Virus record (IMG/VR): IMGVR_UViG_3300036766_000742 | Coordinates: 1 to 51,562 of that record | Reading direction: 5' to 3' (one strand) | DNA length: 51,562 nucleotides | Source of the DNA: a virus | Shown here: in pieces, positions 1 through 9,096 of the stretch | How the letters are laid out: each line of letters begins with the position of its first letter | How positions within the stretch are numbered: position 1 is the stretch's first letter | The notes under the pieces: model-generated | What the model was told of the DNA's origin: nothing | Databases searched by the model: none | What the model saw: only the letters and a program-made list of their open reading frames with translations | Made by a program: the position numbers and the translations under genes

Positions 1-79
1 CAGTTTGTGCAAGAAGTTCACGACCTTTTTTGGTCAAAACCGCATCTACTGTTATAGTTTGATTGTCTATATATCCCAT
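1..79 (-). CDS. Virion/tail protein, N-terminus only (runs off window)
   Basis: Only the first 26 codons lie in the window, from the ATG at 79. The fragment carries an LTKKGRELLA motif, which I associate from memory with the N-termini of tail or virion proteins of large myoviruses. It follows the giant tail protein at 132-4673 in the direction of transcription, so it probably belongs to the same late operon. Nothing can be said about the rest of the protein. Confidence 0.6.
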   Translation of the reverse strand, partial: MGYIDNQTITVDAVLTKKGRELLAQT

Positions 80-131
80 ATGTCTTTTATAAAAAGGTAC
101 TCATCTATAAGTATCAGTGACGATTCCTTTT

Positions 132-3100
132 TTATGAGTTTATTACGTTGGCACTCTGGATCAGATTAAGTTTTCCAACCTGAGTGGTTTGAACTGGTGT
201 TGATCCATCTTCCAATCCATTTAATCCTATTGTCGTTGAATCCGTTTGACTGCATCTTTTATAAATGCCATTTCCACTCAGCCCGAAAGTGACTTCTCTA
301 AACAATGAAAATATTGACCGTTTATGAGTAAAATGATTTCTTGGGTATCCATTTACGAACTCGAAATACTCGTTGGGAACAGGAGACATTGGAAATATAA
401 ATGCTTGGTACACGGGAAATGGAGGAGGCATTATTTCTACTCCAATAGACCAGTATTTATTTGTTGTTAAATTAGGACTATTTTTGAATGTGTATGGATT
501 ATGGTTCCACGAAATTCCATCATATGATATTCCAGCCGGAACATTACTAATAAAACTGCTTGTATAAATAAGACTATTGAAAGAGGCTTTAGATACAGAT
601 ACATAATCATACAAGTAAATGGAATTTGTAGAATACAAATTTTCATTTGGATTTGTAGTACGATTATAGGGACCAGTTTTATTGTAAATGAAATATTTTC
701 CCCACCGTTTGAAAATGTAATCCGAAGTTGAAGCAGTGGGGGTATATTCTATATTCATATCGAATAATACATTTCCATTCGAAGAAAAATGCCCAAATTG
801 ATATTTATCGGGAACATCTGATATATATCCTCCTCCATAATTAGATGGATAGATTTTATTTGGCAGACTTAAATAATCCAAATTCAAATCCAAAGTCCTA
901 GTAGTTTCCAATGACATTGATAACCTTACCAATTTTGTATTTGGATCATGAAAATAACGAGAAGCCGCAATATCAGTATAGAATACTGATCCTGTATTCA
1001 TTTCGCTGAATATTGGTTTACTTTGATATTTTGGACGTTCCAGAACGGTAGGTTCAATCAATACTCCTATAAGAGCGTTTGCTCGGGCAGGAACAACATT
1101 CTTTATTGATTCGAAAATAGAACGATTGAAATACAATTTGAAAAGAGTAACCAGTTCATTAAACAAAGTTCTACTTCCACTACAATCAGTTGAAGCTTCT
1201 GCGTATTCTTGTCGGAGATTTCTCAATGAATCATAACTTGATGAAAACTGATTGGTAGGATCACCAATGGCTCCCATTATGTCATAGTTTCCAAAAAACC
1301 TTACGATATCTCGATTTCTAAAATCCTGCGGATCTGCAAACAATCCCACTTGATTAGAATCTGGTGCCGAATCATTCCTTGGAATATAAGTCGAACGTTC
1401 TTTATCATCAAAACGGGCCGCTATTGATTGTGAAGTAAAACGGATTTTTTCATTTCGAAACTTGTTAGGCCCATAATTAGAAACCGTCCAGACACTCGGG
1501 TAATCTATTACTTTGAACTGAAATGGATAACATGATTGGGTAACATATTGGCAAGATGAAGAATTGTAAACTAATTTTTGTGTTCCAGCCCACGGATAAT
1601 AGCTCTTTATATTACTTATATCTACCTGTGGAAAAACCCCAAGATATTGCTGCATTTTTATACTAGCATTCGGCCCAGCATAAAATGAATTTGCATTTTT
1701 CCAATTACCCATCCAATAGCTATGTGTACTATCAGGAGGGATTTGTCTCATATTAAATGGATAATCCGTATGCATACGGAATATGAGCAATTGTTCAGCG
1801 GGTCTTGAACCACTATAAGCATATGAGTTTATGTTGTTAACATAATCTTCGAAACTATTATCAGGCATAGGATCAAACCATACTTGCACTTTATCCATTG
1901 TTCCGGTATATCCCTGCCCATTTTGGACTGCAAACCATCCTCCGATAATGAGATTAGATGCAGTACCATTGAACAAAAAGTGAGTGTTTGAATCATATAT
2001 TGTCGCACTCGACGTTAATTGCATTACTACATTTCCATAAGAGTTCTTCTGGACATATAGATCATATGTTGAAGGCATATGATTCTCTACAGGGTCGAGA
2101 TCAAATCCTAAATCTGGAAGGTTTTTTCTTACCATTATGGAATAAATGTCTCCATCAAACAGAGGAAACTGAGGAGAATATATTTTTACCTTTTCATCTC
2201 CGTTATATCCCATTTTAAAGAAAATCTTTCCTGCATTTTTGGCGGGAACTCTTGTAAATCCTACTGCCCACATCCCCGATCCACTTGGGCTTCCCATAGT
2301 AGATCCAGTCGGCACCGAACCAAATAAAGTTTGGTCTTTTCCATAGATGTATGGAGTCGCATCATCAATGCTTATTTTAGCAAGATAAGAATGAATTCCT
2401 GGGGGAATGGGGACTCTAAACTCGTCATAAATAGACGATGTGTTCCACTGATACATGTACGTTCTCTCGAAGGTAGTATATGATGCCACATTATCGGTAT
2501 AATTAAGTCCTCCATACTCACGAATGCTTAAGAGAGCGGATGGAATGCCGTAACAAGCAAGTATCAACCGGATAGACTCCTCAGTTCCTTTTGTCTTATA
2601 AATGCGAGGAAGATTAAGGAGAACACGATTACGAATTGCTTTCAGACGATCCTCGGCAGACATGTCATTTAGACCTTCCATTTGTTCCGATGTCAAATAG
2701 TTGTTGAGAAGATTAGTCTGTTCCAACGAATCATCGAGGTTCCAACCAAAAGTTTCTAACATGTAATCCACAATGCGACGAGTGAATTCCTCTGTAGTAC
2801 TGTGTCCAATTTTTCTTTCGGATGGAAGATTGGAAATATAAATGAAAATATTATCAAAAAAGTGGCCAATCATTGACAAGAAAACAAGATAATCTGGACT
2901 ATAAGTACCACTATTCGGATCACTAATATGTTGTGGACAATTATTGACTAAACTATCTCTATTGTTAAGATCATATTCTTGTGCCACAGAATCTTGAGAT
3001 GTAACATAACCTGCACTTACAAATTGTCCATTGACATAATCATAGTTCCCACTTCGGTAGAGATATGACTCATATCCATCGAATGAATTTACAATATTAT

Positions 3101-4673
3101 TAAGTTGATTTTGAATGTTAGAATTCTCTTGAGTATAAAACGGATAGAAACTTCCACTTGCTATCAAAAACGCATCATTTTCCTGATTCAATGTTGCAAG
3201 AGATGCACTCAATGCCGAGGCATTTATCATTTTATTCTTGAAAATATTGAGACGAGCCGTTGCCGAAGAAAATACCACAAAATTCTGAAAATTCGTATAA
3301 TCTACGTTCAATTCAGTTAGATTTCTACTCACCGTAAGTTCTCGTTCCGTTTGATCATCGGTCTGCAAATCTGTAGCAGTATATGACAAATTTGTATTTG
3401 TCAAACTCACATTGGAAATTGGAATGGAAAAATTTGGTGGGCCAATTGTATGAACTATCCCGGCGGCACCGCTTCTTACAATAGCATTGACAACATATGG
3501 AGTCAATGAAATATTAGATACCCAACATGAAGATTGAATGGCAAGATCCGAAGGAAGTTCGAATTGAAGTTTGACCAATAAAGTCAAAGAATCATCTGCC
3601 GATGTTCTCTCATCAAGTACTCCGTTGTTAAGAATTGGAAGCAATCTATTATTGCCAAAGTTCAATGCATTTTTGAGACTGGCAAAATATTTGTCATGGT
3701 ATGCCTTAGTAAGAATATATGATATTGGCTGATAGAAATATTTTGTGAAGTAATCATACACGAAAACTTTTGCTTGAATGTATTGATTCGAGGGGTGCAA
3801 TCCTATAGGAACAAACTTGCGTTCGATGGACGCCGATACAAATCCGTTGTAAGCATTGTCTATATTCGAAAAATTGACAATTGTATCCGAATTTTGCAAT
3901 AGGTAATTACTAAAATAGGTTCGAATGCCTTGAATTCGGCTAAAGTTGAGTACAGGAGTCGTAACATAAGTGATGAAATCTTCGTACAAATTCTTGAGAA
4001 AATTCACCATAGCACCATCATTCGATAAATGAAACACCGACATGATAGTACTGATTTGAGTTTGATAATGGGGGCTTACTTGATTGTATATTTGGCTATA
4101 CGGACAGTTTTTTATCAACTGCAAATATAGTGGAGACACATCCCTTATCAATACTTTCTTGTTACAGAATGCATTGTAATATGCGTCGGATTCCCCCAAC
4201 GGAATCAATTTCAATTCTTTTCTCGATGGAGAAATTTCTTTGATAATGAGGGGGTTGTCAGAATCTCCCGCCATATCTCTCGTGAAATTGTACGTGAGAA
4301 AGTAACTTCCACTAACAAGACCAAAAGAAGATGATAATTCGTCGAGGGGGTTGACAAGAATGCTTGCATTTTTGTAAAGAATAAAATCCGATTGCAATTC
4401 CACATAAGAATATGTAACTGGAAAGTTGAGAGTATTTATGTAAGAGAGCGTAATTGGAGTATAACTCTTCGAATTTTCAAGAATACCCCAAGTGATGAAA
4501 TTATTATCACGATCCCATACGCTAACTTCTACAACATCTTTTACAGAAAATCCGTACCACAAATCTGTAGCAAATCCACTAATGAATAAAGAATACTCGG
4601 TAGGGTTGACATATGAACCCGTATTTAAACTGGCGGTATTGTTACCCACCATTTGATATGATGTAAACTCCAT
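132..4673 (-). CDS. Giant tail/baseplate structural protein with LamG-like domain
   Basis: A 1513-residue virion protein. Residues about 640-760 contain a helical block that ends in LPRIYKTKGTEESIRLILACYG...REYGG, a signature I know from large tail proteins of T4-like and jumbo phages. Residues about 900-985 read like a LamG/concanavalin-type beta-sandwich (SNLIIGGWFAVQNGQGYTG followed by MDKVQVWFDP), which suggests glycan or host-surface binding. No signal peptide or membrane segment is visible. It is expressed with the tail genes at 4677-7912 (gap to the upstream gene 3 nt). Role as baseplate or tail-tip component is inferred from family resemblance and position. Confidence 0.7.
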   Translation of the reverse strand: MEFTSYQMVGNNTASLNTGSYVNPTEYSLFISGFATDLWYGFSVKDVVEVSVWDRDNNFITWGILENSKSYTPITLSYINTLNFPVTYSYVELQSDFILYKNASILVNPLDELSSSFGLVSGSYFLTYNFTRDMAGDSDNPLIIKEISPSRKELKLIPLGESDAYYNAFCNKKVLIRDVSPLYLQLIKNCPYSQIYNQVSPHYQTQISTIMSVFHLSNDGAMVNFLKNLYEDFITYVTTPVLNFSRIQGIRTYFSNYLLQNSDTIVNFSNIDNAYNGFVSASIERKFVPIGLHPSNQYIQAKVFVYDYFTKYFYQPISYILTKAYHDKYFASLKNALNFGNNRLLPILNNGVLDERTSADDSLTLLVKLQFELPSDLAIQSSCWVSNISLTPYVVNAIVRSGAAGIVHTIGPPNFSIPISNVSLTNTNLSYTATDLQTDDQTERELTVSRNLTELNVDYTNFQNFVVFSSATARLNIFKNKMINASALSASLATLNQENDAFLIASGSFYPFYTQENSNIQNQLNNIVNSFDGYESYLYRSGNYDYVNGQFVSAGYVTSQDSVAQEYDLNNRDSLVNNCPQHISDPNSGTYSPDYLVFLSMIGHFFDNIFIYISNLPSERKIGHSTTEEFTRRIVDYMLETFGWNLDDSLEQTNLLNNYLTSEQMEGLNDMSAEDRLKAIRNRVLLNLPRIYKTKGTEESIRLILACYGIPSALLSIREYGGLNYTDNVASYTTFERTYMYQWNTSSIYDEFRVPIPPGIHSYLAKISIDDATPYIYGKDQTLFGSVPTGSTMGSPSGSGMWAVGFTRVPAKNAGKIFFKMGYNGDEKVKIYSPQFPLFDGDIYSIMVRKNLPDLGFDLDPVENHMPSTYDLYVQKNSYGNVVMQLTSSATIYDSNTHFLFNGTASNLIIGGWFAVQNGQGYTGTMDKVQVWFDPMPDNSFEDYVNNINSYAYSGSRPAEQLLIFRMHTDYPFNMRQIPPDSTHSYWMGNWKNANSFYAGPNASIKMQQYLGVFPQVDISNIKSYYPWAGTQKLVYNSSSCQYVTQSCYPFQFKVIDYPSVWTVSNYGPNKFRNEKIRFTSQSIAARFDDKERSTYIPRNDSAPDSNQVGLFADPQDFRNRDIVRFFGNYDIMGAIGDPTNQFSSSYDSLRNLRQEYAEASTDCSGSRTLFNELVTLFKLYFNRSIFESIKNVVPARANALIGVLIEPTVLERPKYQSKPIFSEMNTGSVFYTDIAASRYFHDPNTKLVRLSMSLETTRTLDLNLDYLSLPNKIYPSNYGGGYISDVPDKYQFGHFSSNGNVLFDMNIEYTPTASTSDYIFKRWGKYFIYNKTGPYNRTTNPNENLYSTNSIYLYDYVSVSKASFNSLIYTSSFISNVPAGISYDGISWNHNPYTFKNSPNLTTNKYWSIGVEIMPPPFPVYQAFIFPMSPVPNEYFEFVNGYPRNHFTHKRSIFSLFREVTFGLSGNGIYKRCSQTDSTTIGLNGLEDGSTPVQTTQVGKLNLIQSANVINS

Positions 4674-4676
4674 ATG

Positions 4677-5141
4677 TTATGTGATTGGTTTTATTATCGG
4701 CGTATAAGGAAAATCTGATGAAAAATCCGATTCTACTCTTCCCTGCCCGAGTGCCTCTCGGAGTTCCAAAATCACTTGTTTAACTGCCATTTGATCCGCT
4801 TCTGAACCACTGGCTTCGTTTTGAATAGTAAGCGTATTTAACTGATTTTGCAAACTTATATTTTGTTGTTGAGCAACGTCTAATTGTTGTTGCAAATCTA
4901 CACTCGATGTTGTTTCTACTAAAACTGCTCCTACAGGAGGTACAAATTCGACAAATGTGGGATCATATAGTGTCTGAACTTTAGAAGGATTATATACAAC
5001 ATTTACTAACGGAAATGCCAAATAAACTTGATTGAAATTTCCAGACGAAGAATTAAAAGTCATATTCCCCACATCATCAAACTGATAAATGTAGGTTCCG
5101 TACTTCTGAAAATTGCTAATATCATGGGAAAAGTCGACCAT
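4677..5141 (-). CDS. Small tail-associated protein with coiled coil
   Basis: 154 residues, not assigned to a known family. Residues about 80-115 are Gln/Leu-rich with heptad spacing (DLQQQLDVAQQQNISLQNQL), a likely coiled coil for trimerisation or chaperone-like packing. It is squeezed between two very large tail proteins with 2-3 nt gaps, so it is probably translated with them and may be a fibre connector or assembly factor. That role rests on position only. Confidence 0.55.
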   Translation of the reverse strand: MVDFSHDISNFQKYGTYIYQFDDVGNMTFNSSSGNFNQVYLAFPLVNVVYNPSKVQTLYDPTFVEFVPPVGAVLVETTSSVDLQQQLDVAQQQNISLQNQLNTLTIQNEASGSEADQMAVKQVILELREALGQGRVESDFSSDFPYTPIIKPIT

Positions 5142-5143
5142 AT

Positions 5144-7912
5144 TTATCTTACCAATTTGAATGTTTTACCTGTATCAACCGTCTGAACGGTATTTCCATC
5201 TTCCACACGGATAAGTAATCGATAGTATCTATCTTGTGGTAAACTTGTAGTATCGAGTAAGAAATAGTTTCCGTTCGGATATTCACATCCTATCTTAGTA
5301 TAACTATCAAAATTGACAATAATTTCGTCGGTCTCGTTATCTTTCAACGCATAATAAGACGTTGGCGGTAAGTACTCTGGAATAAGATATTGTGTTTGCT
5401 GTGTGGTTATACCGAAATATTTCAACGGGAATTTCTTTCGACCAAACACTACAATTTTAGCAATATCACCTGCTTTGTAAGTTGGCTGAACATTCTGTAA
5501 CGCAATAGAAAATGGTCTCTCTACATCCAAAGCATTGAAAATACTTGAAGTAAATGTCACACTGCTGGTATAGAAGAATGAAGATGTATAAACACTTCCA
5601 CTAAGTTGAAGGTTCAAATATCCTCCAATAAGTGATCCGCTGATAAACTGCCCATAAAAACTTGCGCTATTAAATCCAGATGTAACATATGTCCCAAGAG
5701 CTTTGCCGCTGATGTACGTTCCATTAACATAGGCATAAACATATGGATCTATTTCAGATGGAAGAGGAATGTACACTTGAACTCCCAGCAATGTATTCGG
5801 ATTCCACGAACCAGTTAAATGTGCATTTTCAAATACATGATCAATATAATATGACGTAAATGTATCTCCTGCAAACGGGCCAGTCAAAAATGATCCAGAA
5901 GTAAATGATGTAGTAAATGAATTACCACAAGGAGCAATTACTACTGATTGTGAAATGGTAAGATATCCTCGGACTGATCCTTTCACCGGAACCCTCGCAA
6001 TATTGCCTCGCAAACCTCTACCATCAATAAATCCATTGAAGGCACAGAAGGTTGTATCTAAATAATATCCGGACCCCGTACCATTAAGTAGAATGGATGG
6101 ACTGTTCAATAATCCTCTGTATAACCCGACATATGTAGCTGACGCCATAGACCCGCTAACAATTCCATTAATAGAAACGCTTGCAGTAATCTCACTGTAG
6201 CTCAACTCCACCGAAGATGAAGTATCCAAAGAACCACTAAAATAGTCGACAGTAAAATCATATGCCCCGCTTCCCGTTAGAGTTCCTGCAACGTATGATG
6301 CGGTTCCTTCGAATGAACCAGTAAAACTTCCGGTAAATAGATAGGTATAGGCATTTCCGTAAGTGGGTCTTGAAGAATGATGATGACGGTGCCATGAACG
6401 ATCTCTATATGGTATAAAATGTATTTCTGTTCCAAACAAATCCTGTGGAACTACATCCTCATCCTCATCCCAATTAGGACGGAAATTCCCCCATCCATAT
6501 ACATCATATCCTCTATTTATGGCACCAGGAGTAATTCCATCCGTGTAATAACGTCCAGACCATTGATCAATATCAACAAAATATCCTACTGGCCAATTGT
6601 TATTGGCGTGCCAATTATCATGGTCACAAGCACTATGAACGACAGTTGGATTGAAAATCTGATTGCTTGCTGTAATATAATCCGTGGTAGTTATAATAAA
6701 CGAACTTCCAGAAAATATTCCATCTACCCCACCTACAATAGTAAAAGAAGAACCGCTTTGGATAATAGCAGATATTCCAGAAGTACTTGAAACGGTTGCA
6801 CTGCTAGTAGTTACACTTCCAGTAATAAATCCAACAAGTGCTATATCATCCCACATTACATCTAAAAGTGGATAATAGATAGTATTGGTATCACGGCTGA
6901 AAAATTTTAGAGTGAATCCAGAACCCGTTGCTTGAAGTTCATCGGAACTTACGAGAATTATTCCTTCATTTGGAATACTTTTATTTAACCAAGACATGAC
7001 CATTGGAGTTACATCCATGTCAATATCTGCGGATTTGTACTGAAAACTTTGTGAACACCAACTAGAAGTATACCACGTTCCCCCGCCATAAGCAAACGAA
7101 GCAGTAAAAAACAGTGGATTGTTTATGAAATCAATAGATAGACGAGACTCACTTGCATATGGTGAATACCACGGGGTTCCTCTATTGAGATCACGATAAA
7201 GCCAGCTTACGCCTTCGTCTGAACCCCCATCTGACCAGTATCCATTGCCCATAACCCAACTCTGACTTATTGGAAGAGCATAAATATTATAGGCAATAGG
7301 AAGATCACAATCATCTGCAATTTTTAGTTTAAGAGCAAAGGATGGATTTACAATTGTTCCACTAACTATTGATTTTGAAATAGCAGTCAGATCGAATTTC
7401 AATAACGAACGTTCAATAAACTGAACATTGGTCGTAGTCCAATTTTGTTGATTTACAATATCAGTTCCCGTACCAGTTCCGGTCAAACATGCATTTGAAC
7501 CAGTTAACTGTCCTGTGAAAATTCCAATAAGTAATAGAACTGTCAAAGATCCTGTAATCAAACCATTGATTAAACTTCCAGAAATACTTCCAGTCTTTTC
7601 TATAGAAATCCCATCTATAGATCCCGAAAAATATGATGAAGTAAACTCTAAACTACTACCCGAAATATTACCTTTAGCAAAGGTTACGCTTCCACTACTC
7701 AAAGACCCAGTAAATATACCAGTAAAATAGGTAAATCCCTGAGCAGCAAAGGTAGCATTGACATAGACATAGGTTTTCGTGGCACTCAAAACTCGCTGAG
7801 GTATATTTTTTGTTCCAACTTGAAGAATTTCCGTAATTCCGAAATTTTTACTTTCCAGTCCTGTGAGATTGGTTATGTACGTGTCTTGTTGCGGATAAAT
7901 GAGATGATGCAT
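5144..7912 (-). CDS. Large tail fibre/adsorption protein with CBM-like domain and Gly-Ser repeats
   Basis: 922 residues. I place the start at 7912, where AGGAAAT precedes the ATG and the upstream gene stops at 7914; a longer frame to 7963 exists. Residues about 165-360 look like a DNRLRE/CBM96-type beta-sandwich (LLKFDLTAIS..., then a W-rich GVSW stretch). The rest is made of Ser/Gly/Thr-rich beta repeats of the type GS(L/F)xGS, typical of shaft regions. The protein probably contributes to host binding at the cell surface. No catalytic motif was seen. Confidence 0.65.
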   Translation of the reverse strand: MHHLIYPQQDTYITNLTGLESKNFGITEILQVGTKNIPQRVLSATKTYVYVNATFAAQGFTYFTGIFTGSLSSGSVTFAKGNISGSSLEFTSSYFSGSIDGISIEKTGSISGSLINGLITGSLTVLLLIGIFTGQLTGSNACLTGTGTGTDIVNQQNWTTTNVQFIERSLLKFDLTAISKSIVSGTIVNPSFALKLKIADDCDLPIAYNIYALPISQSWVMGNGYWSDGGSDEGVSWLYRDLNRGTPWYSPYASESRLSIDFINNPLFFTASFAYGGGTWYTSSWCSQSFQYKSADIDMDVTPMVMSWLNKSIPNEGIILVSSDELQATGSGFTLKFFSRDTNTIYYPLLDVMWDDIALVGFITGSVTTSSATVSSTSGISAIIQSGSSFTIVGGVDGIFSGSSFIITTTDYITASNQIFNPTVVHSACDHDNWHANNNWPVGYFVDIDQWSGRYYTDGITPGAINRGYDVYGWGNFRPNWDEDEDVVPQDLFGTEIHFIPYRDRSWHRHHHSSRPTYGNAYTYLFTGSFTGSFEGTASYVAGTLTGSGAYDFTVDYFSGSLDTSSSVELSYSEITASVSINGIVSGSMASATYVGLYRGLLNSPSILLNGTGSGYYLDTTFCAFNGFIDGRGLRGNIARVPVKGSVRGYLTISQSVVIAPCGNSFTTSFTSGSFLTGPFAGDTFTSYYIDHVFENAHLTGSWNPNTLLGVQVYIPLPSEIDPYVYAYVNGTYISGKALGTYVTSGFNSASFYGQFISGSLIGGYLNLQLSGSVYTSSFFYTSSVTFTSSIFNALDVERPFSIALQNVQPTYKAGDIAKIVVFGRKKFPLKYFGITTQQTQYLIPEYLPPTSYYALKDNETDEIIVNFDSYTKIGCEYPNGNYFLLDTTSLPQDRYYRLLIRVEDGNTVQTVDTGKTFKLVR

Positions 7913-7913
7913 A

Positions 7914-8132
7914 TTATTTCCTATATTTTCTAATCTCGTAACCATCAACATTTCCGTTATCATCCAATTTAGTTACGATTACCCATCCCATTGAACGAAG
8001 AAATGGATTGAAAATATTTTTGAACCAGATCCTATGATTTACAGGATTTCCTTGAGTATCCTTTACTAAATGTCCCTTCAACCATTGTTGCAATGTTTCT
8101 TTTTCTGGTTTTTCTAATGGTAGTGTTTCCAT
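7914..8132 (-). CDS. Small hypothetical protein in tail operon
   Basis: 72 residues from the ATG at 8132 (METLPLEKPEKETLQQW...); a longer frame to 8165 would start inside the intergenic region. The start is preceded by the box ATTTATA six nt upstream, as for several other late genes here. The sequence is polar with a Trp-rich centre (GMWVIV-like beta strand); no family recognised. It ends 1 nt before the start of the fibre gene. Confidence 0.5.
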   Translation of the reverse strand: METLPLEKPEKETLQQWLKGHLVKDTQGNPVNHRIWFKNIFNPFLRSMGWVIVTKLDDNGNVDGYEIRKYRK

Positions 8133-8133
8133 A

Positions 8134-9036
8134 TCAGATATAAATATCCAGTTTCTTATAATCACTGTTGTTTATTTCGCCTTCCCAAAGTTCTACTACT
8201 TTATATCCTCTGCTTTCCATAAATAATCTTCGGCGTTTATCTCTATCCCATTGCTCTGCCGCAGTTCTTTTTGTTGATTTATTATAGTCAGCCGGAGAAT
8301 ATTTTGTTGGAGTCATATGCCAATAATCCCCAAGACATTCTATAATCAACTTTTTATCAGGAATATAAAAATCAACGAACATATTAGAAATTGGATGCCA
8401 TCGTTCTATTTTATCTGTGATTCTGATTTTGAGATAATTATAAAATCTATCTTCTAATTTTGATTTTCCATTACAGGAATAATTTTTATACCATTTAATC
8501 CATTTTGGTGAAAGTCCGTGTAATCTGTAATGTTCTTTCATTTTTTTACCAACTTCCATCTGAATAATTTTCATTTTTTCTCTAAACTTAGGATTGGTTT
8601 TATAAAGTTCCAAAACTTTTTCTGTCATTCTTTCAGTTTTTTTCTGATTTTCTTTTTTGTTACAATTATCACATATTTTTCGTGGTATCAGTTTTCCACA
8701 ATGTTCCCTATTTACAACGACTTCCCTTTGACATACTCTACAATTTGACTTTATAGTATCTTTCAAACTTTCTTGGAAAATTTGGTCTTTATGATTTCGT
8801 CGGCACATTGAAGAACAATAATGAATTTTGTCTATCTGTTGCTTGAACTTTCGTTTGATAACAATATTACAAGAAGGATTAAGACATTTCTTTTCAAATA
8901 GGAGAGTTATCATCCAGTGATGTTCTGATCGACATTTCCTACAACAATATAATTTTCTGCCAATATGCGACGGACGAAGTTGGAATACACTGCTACAATT
9001 TGGATTCTTACATTTTATAGTTGATAATTTACTCAT
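8134..9036 (-). CDS. Freestanding homing endonuclease, Zn-finger + Vsr/PD-(D/E)XK-like nuclease
   Basis: 300 residues. The N-terminal half has three Cys clusters spaced like treble-clef or ribbon DNA-binding fingers (CKNPNC...CCRKC; CLNPSC...CSSMC; CRVC...CDNC). The C-terminal 90 residues carry FVDFYIPDKKLIIECLGDYWH followed by DRDKRRR and VVELWEGEI, the pattern of Vsr-like/EDxHD homing nucleases. It is inserted between the gp6-like wedge gene and small tail genes, and has its own TATTTATT box 5 nt before the ATG. A mobile element by family; no structural role is expected. Confidence 0.75.
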   Translation of the reverse strand: MSKLSTIKCKNPNCSSVFQLRPSHIGRKLYCCRKCRSEHHWMITLLFEKKCLNPSCNIVIKRKFKQQIDKIHYCSSMCRRNHKDQIFQESLKDTIKSNCRVCQREVVVNREHCGKLIPRKICDNCNKKENQKKTERMTEKVLELYKTNPKFREKMKIIQMEVGKKMKEHYRLHGLSPKWIKWYKNYSCNGKSKLEDRFYNYLKIRITDKIERWHPISNMFVDFYIPDKKLIIECLGDYWHMTPTKYSPADYNKSTKRTAAEQWDRDKRRRLFMESRGYKVVELWEGEINNSDYKKLDIYI

Positions 9037-9096
9037 ATACTAATAAATAGCATTGAGCAGGGAATTCCTATAATATTTTATTTAAGAAAGTTGAAA